A program made the position numbers and the translations under genes. The notes under the pieces were generated by a model. It was given only the letters and a program-made list of their open reading frames with translations. It did not search any database and was not told the DNA's origin. A DNA stretch of 38,945 bases from positions 1 through 38,945 of the forward strand of contig CAMOKN010000237.1 in the NCBI GenBank assembly GCA_946617595.1, given 5' to 3'. Positions within the stretch are counted from its first letter, which is position 1, and every line of letters begins with the position of its first letter. The DNA is from an uncultured Clostridia bacterium. GTDB taxonomy: Bacteria > Bacillota > Clostridia > Oscillospirales > Ruminococcaceae. Positions 16,923 to 24,920 of this stretch are shown here, piece after piece.

Positions 16923-18179
16923 ATGAACGGACGTGAACAGGTGCTTGACCTGCTGATGAAAGCCGAAACTCAGGGTGCATACTCAAATATCGCGCTGAAC
17001 GCCGCGGTATCGCGCGGTTCCGCAAAGGACAAAGCATTCATATCAGCGCTTTTCTATGGTGTTACCGAGCGCAGAATGACTCTCGATCACATCATAAGGC
17101 ATCATTCATCGGTAGAGTTCGACAGAATAGAGAAGGACACATTGCAGCTGCTCAGAATGGGCATCTATCAGCTGATGTATATGGATATTCCAGAAAGCGC
17201 CGCAGTGAACGAAACGGTGAGTCTTGCCGGACATAACTCGAAAGGCTATATCAACGCCGTACTGCGTGCATTCATTCGCGGCGGAAAAACGATCGGCTAT
17301 TCCGGGCTCGACAGGCTCGGAGAGCTTTCCGTAAAGTTTTCCTGCGCAAAGTGGATAGTAAAGATGTGGGAAAAGGCATACGGCATCGAAACGACTGAAA
17401 AAATGCTTGAAGCCTCCCTCGGCAGACCTCCGGTGTATGCGCGTGTGAACACGCTTGTGTGCGACGCGGACGATCTCATATACGAGCTTGCGGAAGATAA
17501 CGTGCGTGCCGACAGATATAACGGAAGCGGCAATTGCCTGCTGCTTGAGAATCCCGGCAGTATCGAGGAACTCCGCGCTTACCGTAACGGACTGTTCCAT
17601 GTTCAGGATATCTCCTCGCAGAAGTGCTGCGAACTGCTTGCACCGCATGAGGGAGACACGGTAATTGATCTGTGTGCTGCTCCGGGAGGGAAAAGCTTTA
17701 CGCTTGCGGAGCTTATGAACAACAAAGGAAAGAGCTTCTCCTTTGACCTGTATGAAAGCAGGGTGAAGCTTATACAGAACGGTGCGCAGCGGCTCGGAAC
17801 GGATATCGTTGAAGCTTATGTCGGGGACGCTTCGGTATTCAGAGCGGATATCCCTCCTGCGGACAGAGTGCTGTGCGATGTGCCATGCTCAGGACTCGGT
17901 GTGATACGCCGTAAGCCGGAGATAAAGTACAAGAAGAAAGACGACCTGAAAGATCTTCCTGAAATACAGAAAAAGATACTCGATAACGCAAAGAATTATG
18001 TGAGGAACGGCGGCAGACTGGTGTACTCCACCTGCACTCTGTTTCCCGATGAAAACGAGAATGTTGTGAATTCGTTTGCGGCGGAAAATCCCGGTTTCAG
18101 GCTTAGAGAGATGAAAAACACATTCCCGGATCAGTCCGGCGGCGACGGCTTTTTCACCGCACTGTTTGAGAAAGAATAA
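16923..18179 (+). CDS. rsmB: 16S rRNA (cytosine(967)-C5)-methyltransferase
   Basis: VIDLCAAPGGKSFTLAEL; DVPCSGLGVIRRKPEIKY; YSTCTLFPDENE. Confidence 0.94.
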   Translation: MNGREQVLDLLMKAETQGAYSNIALNAAVSRGSAKDKAFISALFYGVTERRMTLDHIIRHHSSVEFDRIEKDTLQLLRMGIYQLMYMDIPESAAVNETVSLAGHNSKGYINAVLRAFIRGGKTIGYSGLDRLGELSVKFSCAKWIVKMWEKAYGIETTEKMLEASLGRPPVYARVNTLVCDADDLIYELAEDNVRADRYNGSGNCLLLENPGSIEELRAYRNGLFHVQDISSQKCCELLAPHEGDTVIDLCAAPGGKSFTLAELMNNKGKSFSFDLYESRVKLIQNGAQRLGTDIVEAYVGDASVFRADIPPADRVLCDVPCSGLGVIRRKPEIKYKKKDDLKDLPEIQKKILDNAKNYVRNGGRLVYSTCTLFPDENENVVNSFAAENPGFRLREMKNTFPDQSGGDGFFTALFEKE

Positions 18180-18226
18180 TTCCCGTCCGTCACAGTTCGG
18201 ACCGGAAAAACGGAGATGATATCCTT

Positions 18227-18838
18227 ATGAATAAACTGACAGCCTGCATCGGTGCTGCGACAGTGTGCGTCACTGTACTGTTTTTTGCGGTGTGTATGGC
18301 GGTTGGCTTTGAATTCGGAAGTTATTTTGTATGCCTTATACTTCCGATCGGCTTTATAATGATGACAGTGGGATTCTACCACGAGAGAAGAGGGCATAAC
18401 AGCGCTGCTGCACTTCTGGGAGTCATTTTCTCGGCGATATACGCGATGCTCGTGATGATCGTTTATTTCACACAGCTTACTGCTGTGCGGCTCGACGGGC
18501 TGAGCGAAGAAGCCTTGAAAATACTCGACTATAAGCGCGGAGGACTTTTTTTCAGCTTAGATTTGCTGGGCTATGGGATAATGGCGCTTTCAACGTTCTT
18601 TACGGGACTTGCTGTCAGAGTCAGGGACAAGGCGGACAAGTGGCTGAGAGCTCTTATGATGATACATGGGGTATTTTTCTTCAGCTGTCTGATAATGCCC
18701 ATGACGGGGTTATTTTCCGGTATGGCAGACGGCGGCAGCAGCATTGCCGGAGTGATAGTGCTCGAATGTTGGTGTGCATATTTCCTCCCTGTGGGGATCC
18801 TGTCTTTAAGACATTTCTTTAAAAAACATGATGGGTAA
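18227..18838 (+). CDS. Hypothetical multi-pass membrane protein
   Basis: 203 aa with about five hydrophobic segments; overlaps the rlmN start. Confidence 0.75.
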   Translation: MNKLTACIGAATVCVTVLFFAVCMAVGFEFGSYFVCLILPIGFIMMTVGFYHERRGHNSAAALLGVIFSAIYAMLVMIVYFTQLTAVRLDGLSEEALKILDYKRGGLFFSLDLLGYGIMALSTFFTGLAVRVRDKADKWLRALMMIHGVFFFSCLIMPMTGLFSGMADGGSSIAGVIVLECWCAYFLPVGILSLRHFFKKHDG

Positions 18839-19862
18839 AAAAGATATACTTTCAATGACTCTTTCCGTGCTTGAAACTGAGCTGACTTCGCTCGGAGAGA
18901 AAAAATTCCGCGCCGGACAGCTTTACAGCTGGCTGCACGATAAGCGAGCCGTGTCTTTCGCGGAATGTTCGGATCTTCCGAAAAGTCTCATAGAACGGCT
19001 CGGTGAAGAGTATGAGATAAAAAGGCTGAAGATCATACGTAAGCTTGAATCTGAGCTTGACGGTACGATAAAGTATCTGTATGAATTTCCGGACGGCGAG
19101 CGTGCGGAGACAGTTCTTATGAGCTATAAGCACGGAAACAGCATCTGCATCTCCTCTCAGGTCGGCTGTAAAATGGGGTGCAGCTTCTGTGCATCAACAA
19201 AAGCTGGGTTTGTCCGGGATCTTCTGCCTTCGGAAATGCTTCTCCAGATCTATGAAACTGAGCGTGACAGCGGCAGAAAGGTCGAAAGCCTTGTGCTTAT
19301 GGGAATAGGCGAGCCTCTGGATAATTTTGATAATGTGATGACATTTCTCGGGCTGCTGTCGTCCGAAAAGGGGAAGAATATGAGTCTCAGGCACGTATCT
19401 CTTTCGACCTGCGGGATCGTTCCGCGTATAAGGGAGCTTGCGGATATGAAGACCGGGCTGACGCTTTCGGTATCGCTGCACGCTCCAACCGATGAAAAGC
19501 GCAATGCGATAATGCCGATAAACAGACGGTATGATACGACGGAACTTACAGAAGCCTGCAAATATTACTTTGCACAGACCGGCAGACGCATAAGTTTTGA
19601 GTTTGCGCTGATCGACGGGGTAAACGATGATAAAGAAACGGCGAAGGAACTTGTAAAGCTTCTGCGGCCGCTCTCACCGTGTCATGTGAACCTTATACCC
19701 GTGAATGAGATACGTGAGCGTGAGTACCGCAAAAGCTCAAAGGTCCGGGAATTTCAGAAATTCCTCACGGACAGCGGTATAAACGCAACCGTAAGGCGCA
19801 CTCTCGGAGCCGATATAAATGCAGCCTGCGGACAGCTCAGACGTGACAGCGCCGGAAAATGA
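18828..19862 (+). CDS. rlmN: 23S rRNA (adenine(2503)-C2)-methyltransferase (radical SAM)
   Basis: FRAGQLYSWLHDKR; SSQVGCKMGCSFCASTKAGF; GIGEPLDNFDNV. Confidence 0.96.
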   Translation: MMGKKDILSMTLSVLETELTSLGEKKFRAGQLYSWLHDKRAVSFAECSDLPKSLIERLGEEYEIKRLKIIRKLESELDGTIKYLYEFPDGERAETVLMSYKHGNSICISSQVGCKMGCSFCASTKAGFVRDLLPSEMLLQIYETERDSGRKVESLVLMGIGEPLDNFDNVMTFLGLLSSEKGKNMSLRHVSLSTCGIVPRIRELADMKTGLTLSVSLHAPTDEKRNAIMPINRRYDTTELTEACKYYFAQTGRRISFEFALIDGVNDDKETAKELVKLLRPLSPCHVNLIPVNEIREREYRKSSKVREFQKFLTDSGINATVRRTLGADINAACGQLRRDSAGK

Positions 19863-19886
19863 CGCGGTTTGTCGATAAAACGGTAA

Positions 19887-19917
19887 TTTGTAACCGAATC
19901 GTAATAATTTTGTAACC
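19887..19917 (+). promoter_or_regulatory. Direct repeat TAATTTGTAACC / TAATTTTGTAACC upstream of the prpC promoter
   Basis: TGTAAC at 19889 and 19911 (22-bp spacing), immediately upstream of the -35. Confidence 0.45.
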
Positions 19918-19926
19918 ATTTAACAG

Positions 19927-19955
19927 TTGATTTATTTGAAAAAAAAGTGTATAAT
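19927..19955 (+). promoter_or_regulatory. Sigma-A promoter for prpC-prkC-rsgA
   Basis: TTGATT-17-TATAAT. Confidence 0.9.
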
Positions 19956-20074
19956 AGATAAGATAGAGATCAATATGCTATTAGCTGTACGCGAAAAATG
20001 ATCTGCGCAGATACCGTCCGGTCCTGTAAAATGACAGCGGTATCGGGAGAGAATCGAAGAAAAGAGGGACGGCT

Positions 20075-20803
20075 ATGAAATGCTTTTCCAGAACAGATAT
20101 AGGACTCAAGCGTAGCGAGAATCAGGACAGAGTGTGGACTGAAATTCTTGAGGAAGACGCTGTTGCTGTGATCCTGTGTGACGGTATGGGCGGTGAGAAC
20201 GCCGGAAGCGTCGCAAGCGATATGACTGTGGAGTTCATGTCAGACAGGATAAGAAAAGGTTTCCGGGGAAATATAAACCGGAATTTCATCAGAAATCTGC
20301 TTATTACATCAGTCACGGCTGCAAACAGCCTCGTATTCGACAGAGCTTCGAGAGAAGCGGATAAGTTCGGCATGGGAACCACCTGCGTAGCCGGTATCGT
20401 ATATGACGGCAGAGCGTACATAATAAATGTGGGCGACAGCAGAGCGTATCACATTTTCGATGACAGCATACAGCAGATAACAAAAGACCATACTTATGTA
20501 AGAAAGCTCGTTGAGCGCGGCGAGATCACTGAGGAAGAGAGCCGTATCCACCCGGACAGAAACCGTATTACCCGCGCTGTCGGTGCCGAGCGCAATATAA
20601 CCCCCGATTATTTTGAGATAGATCTTGAGGAGGGAAATTTCCTTCTGTTCTCGTCTGACGGTCTTCATGCATACGGCGATGATGCGGAGATCGCGGAGAT
20701 AATAGTGAACAATCCTACATCAAAGGCTTGCGATCTGCTTATAGACTACGCGCTCGGAAACGGCGGAAGAGATAATGTCACCGTAGCGGTAGTTGAAGTA
20801 TAA
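20075..20803 (+). CDS. prpC: PP2C-type Ser/Thr phosphatase (Stp/PrpC)
   Basis: RTDIGLKRSENQDRV; LCDGMGGENAGSVAS; INVGDSRAYHI; GGRDNVTVAVVEV. Confidence 0.95.
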   Translation: MKCFSRTDIGLKRSENQDRVWTEILEEDAVAVILCDGMGGENAGSVASDMTVEFMSDRIRKGFRGNINRNFIRNLLITSVTAANSLVFDRASREADKFGMGTTCVAGIVYDGRAYIINVGDSRAYHIFDDSIQQITKDHTYVRKLVERGEITEEESRIHPDRNRITRAVGAERNITPDYFEIDLEEGNFLLFSSDGLHAYGDDAEIAEIIVNNPTSKACDLLIDYALGNGGRDNVTVAVVEV

Positions 20804-20939
20804 GGGAACCTCTGAAAACCCCATAAGACAGATAAAGAGATAAGTTACAGGCATTTCCGTATAAAGAGCTGGTGATGCCTTTGCACGCACATATTCAAAA
20901 AAAACAATGCGTACTGTCCTCTGAAAGGAACTGAGCTTA

Positions 20940-23210
20940 ATGGACAAAAATATAGGAAAGAAGCTTGACAACCGCTATGAACTTACCGAGCTTATCGGCG
21001 TAGGCGGAATGGCGGATATATATAAAGCGACCGACCTTATGGAAAATCGTACGGTCGCTGTGAAGATACTGAAGAATGAATTTGCGAAGAGTGAGGATTT
21101 TCTCCGACGTTTCCGTAATGAATCGAAAGCGATCGCTCTTCTTTCTCACAAGAACATAGTAAAGATCTATGATGTAGGATTTACCGATAAGATCCAGTAC
21201 ATCGTAATGGAATATATAGACGGCATCACCCTGACCGAGTACATCGAGCGTCAGGGAGTCCTCAAATGGAGGGACGCCGTTCATTTCACAACTCAGATAC
21301 TCCGTGCGCTCCAGCATGCCCATGACCGCGGTATAGTCCACCGCGACATCAAATCCCAGAATGTAATGCTCATGGCTGACGGAACCATTAAGGTCATGGA
21401 TTTTGGTATCGCGCATTTCAACAGAGAGACTGACAAGACTATCTCCGAAAAGGCGATAGGCTCTGTTCACTATATCAGCCCGGAGCAGGCAAGGGGAGAA
21501 GTTACCGACGAGAAGAGTGATATCTACTCAGTCGGTGTAATGCTCTATGAGATGCTGACCGGCGTAAAGCCTTTCGACGGTGACAATCCGGTCACTATTG
21601 CACTCAAACATATGCAGACTCAGCCGAAAAAAATGACCGAGATAAACAGTTCTATCCCGGAGGGGCTTGAGGAGATCACAACAAAAGCCATGCAGAAGGA
21701 GCCTTCAAAGCGCTATCAGACTGCCGGCGAAATGATAAAGGATATCGAGGAATTCAAAAAGAATCCGAGCATCGTCTTTGAATACAAATACTTCTCCACA
21801 GACGGCTCAACAAAATATTTCGATAAAGTAACGCCCGAGACTTTACAGCAGCAGTCGCAGAATCAGCCACATAAGCCGAAAAAACGCTCTTTTGATGATG
21901 ATGACGTTGAAGAGGGCGATGACAGCTTTGATGACGATGCCGAGGACGATGAGGACTACTTCGACGATGAGTTTTACTATGAGCGCAGAAGACGTTCTCC
22001 TGTCCTGCCGATACTGTTCGCGTTGGCAACGGCGTTCGTAATAATGACCGCGTGGCTGATATTCTCGGTAGTTACCACGAACTTTGATATAATCGAAAAA
22101 TCTTCGGGTGAGGAAGTGAAGATGCCAAGTCTGCTGAATATGACTTGGGACGAGGTGCTGGAGGAATACAGCGACTTCAATTTCACACCTGTTCTGAAAT
22201 ATGATTCGGATAATCCGAAAAATGTCGTGATAAACCAGAGCGTAATGCCCGGACGTTCTATAAAGAAGAACCAGAATGTAGAGGTCACTGTGAGCAACGG
22301 TCCGAAACTTATCGAGGTCGGAGATTTCGTCGGCAAGAATGTAGATGATGTCATCAACAAGCTCAGCAGCCAGGATCTTAAATACAACATCACATGGACG
22401 GAGGACGATTCTGTCCAGAAGGACTGCGTTATCCGCACAACACCGGCAGCAGGCGAATGGGTCCAGGTCGGCACGACGATCAGCTGCATAGTGAGTATCG
22501 GACAGAGCAACGAGACTACCGCTGTGCCGCAGCTTGTAAAGCTTTCGGTGGCAAGCGCCGAGATGAGAGCTAAGGAGTACAATATCCTTCTTACCGAGCT
22601 TTATGAGGCAAGTAACGAGATCGAAGCCGGACACGTTATCCGTCAGAATATCGAGCCTACAACGATAGTTGACAAGAATACCGTTGTTGAGATAGTAATA
22701 AGCACCGGAGGTGCGCAGGAAAGAAGCTCGTCTATCAAGATCTCGATAAAGGGTGCCGCAAACGGCGAGTTTGAGTTCAAATACTATATTGACGGAACTC
22801 TCCAGGAAAATATGACCGAGATCAAGAATCTCAGCCTTATCGAGAGCTTTGAGTGGAACTTCACCAACAGCGAGACTCACGAGTATGCCGTAAGAGTACG
22901 CTCTATAGATACCGGAGCGGAGGCTACGTTCTTCAGCTGTATCGTAGATTTCACGCAGGATCCGCCTGCAAAGGACTATGGCGATACGTTCAACAGCAAG
23001 GTATTCAAACAGCTGCTCACAGCATCTGCGGCAGATCAGAATACAGAAGAAAATTCCGGTGAAAATAACGAAGGCAGCAGCAGTGAAGGTAATAATACCG
23101 AGAATGAGGATAACGAAAACGAAGAAAACGTGAATGGTGACGATCAGAACGGGGAGAACAATGAGGAAAACTCTGAAAATCCGTCAGGAAATATCATTGC
23201 AGAGGGCTGA
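20940..23210 (+). CDS. prkC: Stk1/PknB-type Ser/Thr kinase with three PASTA domains and an Asn/Glu-rich C-terminal tail
   Basis: YELTELIGVGGMADIYKA; IVHRDIKSQNVML; TM after acidic FDDDDVEEGDD... segment; about three PASTA repeats; tail NTEENSGENNEGSSSEGNNTENEDNENEEN. Confidence 0.95.
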   Translation: MDKNIGKKLDNRYELTELIGVGGMADIYKATDLMENRTVAVKILKNEFAKSEDFLRRFRNESKAIALLSHKNIVKIYDVGFTDKIQYIVMEYIDGITLTEYIERQGVLKWRDAVHFTTQILRALQHAHDRGIVHRDIKSQNVMLMADGTIKVMDFGIAHFNRETDKTISEKAIGSVHYISPEQARGEVTDEKSDIYSVGVMLYEMLTGVKPFDGDNPVTIALKHMQTQPKKMTEINSSIPEGLEEITTKAMQKEPSKRYQTAGEMIKDIEEFKKNPSIVFEYKYFSTDGSTKYFDKVTPETLQQQSQNQPHKPKKRSFDDDDVEEGDDSFDDDAEDDEDYFDDEFYYERRRRSPVLPILFALATAFVIMTAWLIFSVVTTNFDIIEKSSGEEVKMPSLLNMTWDEVLEEYSDFNFTPVLKYDSDNPKNVVINQSVMPGRSIKKNQNVEVTVSNGPKLIEVGDFVGKNVDDVINKLSSQDLKYNITWTEDDSVQKDCVIRTTPAAGEWVQVGTTISCIVSIGQSNETTAVPQLVKLSVASAEMRAKEYNILLTELYEASNEIEAGHVIRQNIEPTTIVDKNTVVEIVISTGGAQERSSSIKISIKGAANGEFEFKYYIDGTLQENMTEIKNLSLIESFEWNFTNSETHEYAVRVRSIDTGAEATFFSCIVDFTQDPPAKDYGDTFNSKVFKQLLTASAADQNTEENSGENNEGSSSEGNNTENEDNENEENVNGDDQNGENNEENSENPSGNIIAEG

Positions 23211-23212
23211 TA

Positions 23213-24088
23213 ATGAAGCTTGAAGGCAGGATCGTCAGAGCGGTAGGAGGCATCTACTATACCGAGACGCAGGAAGGTATCCTGTCCTGCAAGGCGAGGG
23301 GAATATTCCGTAACCGCTCGGTATCGCCCTGCGCGGGAGATATCGTGACAGTCTCGGCTGAAGAAAATGCCGAACCGCTGATAGAAAGCATAGGCGAACG
23401 AAAGAATCTGCTTATACGACCGCCGCTTGCAAATCTCGATGCGGTGTTCCTCGTAGTCTCTTCCTGTGAGCCTGCGCCGAATGCATATTTAATCGACAAG
23501 CTTATCTCAGTCTTTGAGAGCAAGGATATCGAAACTGTGCTCATATTCACTAAAACAGATATGCTGGACAGCTCAGAGCTTGCCGGAATATACACAGGTG
23601 CCGGATACAAGTGCTTCTTCACTTCTCCGGATACGGACGCTTCGGAGATAAGGGAATACGCTTCCGGAAAGCTTACCGCGCTTATCGGAAATTCGGGTGT
23701 CGGAAAATCCAGCCTCATAAACAGGATATTTCCGGAACTGTGCGCCGAGACCGGAGAGATCAGTAAAAAACTCGGCAGAGGAAGACATACCACAAGAGAA
23801 GTCTGCCTTCACCCGCTTGAAGGCGGATATATCGCGGATACGCCGGGATTCTCCACCGTAGATATCGAGAGATACGGCAGGATCCCTAAAGAAGAGCTTG
23901 CAGGGTGTTTTCGTGAATTTGCACCCTATGCAGGCAAATGCAGGTTTGCAGACTGCGCACATCTGAAAGAGAGCGGCTGCTCAGTTACAGAAGCTCTCTC
24001 GGACGGAAAGATACCTCAGTCGAGATATGACAGCTATGCGCGTATATACTCCGAGACAGCAGCTGCCGAGAAAATTTACAGAAATTGA
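23213..24088 (+). CDS. rsgA: Ribosome small subunit-dependent GTPase A
   Basis: VVSSCEPAPNAYLIDKLI; IGNSGVGKSSLINRIFP; TTREV; ADTPGFSTVDI; CRFADCAHLKESGC. Confidence 0.95.
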   Translation: MKLEGRIVRAVGGIYYTETQEGILSCKARGIFRNRSVSPCAGDIVTVSAEENAEPLIESIGERKNLLIRPPLANLDAVFLVVSSCEPAPNAYLIDKLISVFESKDIETVLIFTKTDMLDSSELAGIYTGAGYKCFFTSPDTDASEIREYASGKLTALIGNSGVGKSSLINRIFPELCAETGEISKKLGRGRHTTREVCLHPLEGGYIADTPGFSTVDIERYGRIPKEELAGCFREFAPYAGKCRFADCAHLKESGCSVTEALSDGKIPQSRYDSYARIYSETAAAEKIYRN

Positions 24089-24191
24089 AAAAATGCGAAA
24101 TAGAGAAAGTGAACCCCTCTTATCTCTCATTACTGAAAGGCGGATTGCTTCGCCGCAATAAGAATATTTTTCCGCTCCTTTGAGCACTATG

Positions 24192-24226
24192 AGCATACGA
24201 CTGTATATAATCGTATGCTTTTTTTA
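24192..24226 (+). terminator. Rho-independent terminator after rsgA
   Basis: AGCATACGA...TCGTATGCT perfect 9-bp stem followed by TTTTTTT. Confidence 0.93.
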
Positions 24227-24244
24227 TAAATTAAAAAAAAATCC

Positions 24245-24275
24245 TGTCACAAATAATTCCGCAAAAACGTTTTAT
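24245..24275 (+). promoter_or_regulatory. Putative ECF-sigma-type (autoregulatory) promoter
   Basis: TGTCAC-17-CGTTTTAT, between the rsgA terminator and the ECF sigma gene; resembles SigW/SigX-class xGxAAC-n16/17-CGTx. Confidence 0.5.
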
Positions 24276-24341
24276 ATTACAGAAGGGAAAAAACAAAGCC
24301 CTCAGAGAGATAGCAGTTTATTTGAAAGGTGCGGCATAATT

Positions 24342-24893
24342 ATGTTATCATTGTATATGGCAATGCTTGATGAGCCTGAGGACAAGGCTTCATTTGAAGA
24401 TGCCTACAAAAAGTACAGAGGAAAAATGATCGCTCTCTCCTACAGCATCGTAGGAAATTATCACGATGCCGAGGAAGCGGTGAGCAATGCTTTCTTCGCG
24501 ATCGCAAAACATTTCCAGAAGCTGAGAAAAAAGAGTCCGCAGGAACGTGCTGCGTACTACAGCGTTGTTACAAAAAATTGTTCGTATGATATCCTTCGGG
24601 CACAGAACAGAAGAAATGAGATACCGCTTGATGAGGATATCGAGATACCCGATGACAGATCAGATGTTTCGGACGAGGTGCTTTCCGGTATCGGATATGA
24701 ACGTGTACTCGATGCTATCCGCTCTTTGCCGGAGATCTATGCTCAGGTGCTGTATATGGAGAATGTGACAGGATTGTCCAAAAAAGAGATAGCCGCTTCA
24801 CTCAATGAGTCGGAAGCTACCGTCAGAAAACGTCTTGAACGTGCAAGAAAAAAGCTCCGGTCGATTCTCGAAGAACAGGGCATCGAAGTCTGA
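24342..24893 (+). CDS. RNA polymerase sigma-70 family (ECF-type) factor
   Basis: DAYKKYRGKMIALSYSIVGNYHDAEEAVSNAFFAIAKHF (region 2); LPEIYAQVLYMENVTGLSKKEIAASLNESEATVRKRLERARKKL (region 4); start downstream of terminator and promoter. Confidence 0.92.
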   Translation: MLSLYMAMLDEPEDKASFEDAYKKYRGKMIALSYSIVGNYHDAEEAVSNAFFAIAKHFQKLRKKSPQERAAYYSVVTKNCSYDILRAQNRRNEIPLDEDIEIPDDRSDVSDEVLSGIGYERVLDAIRSLPEIYAQVLYMENVTGLSKKEIAASLNESEATVRKRLERARKKLRSILEEQGIEV

Positions 24894-24920
24894 CAGGGCT
24901 GCAAAGAAAGTGAGATAAAT

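Noticed and set aside
21843-22880. 345-aa and overlapping minus-strand ORFs opposite prkC
   Set aside because: Shadow ORFs of a PASTA kinase.
24180-24341. 54-aa N-terminal extension of the ECF sigma ORF
   Set aside because: Would be translated through a strong rho-independent terminator and the putative promoter; the better start is 24342.
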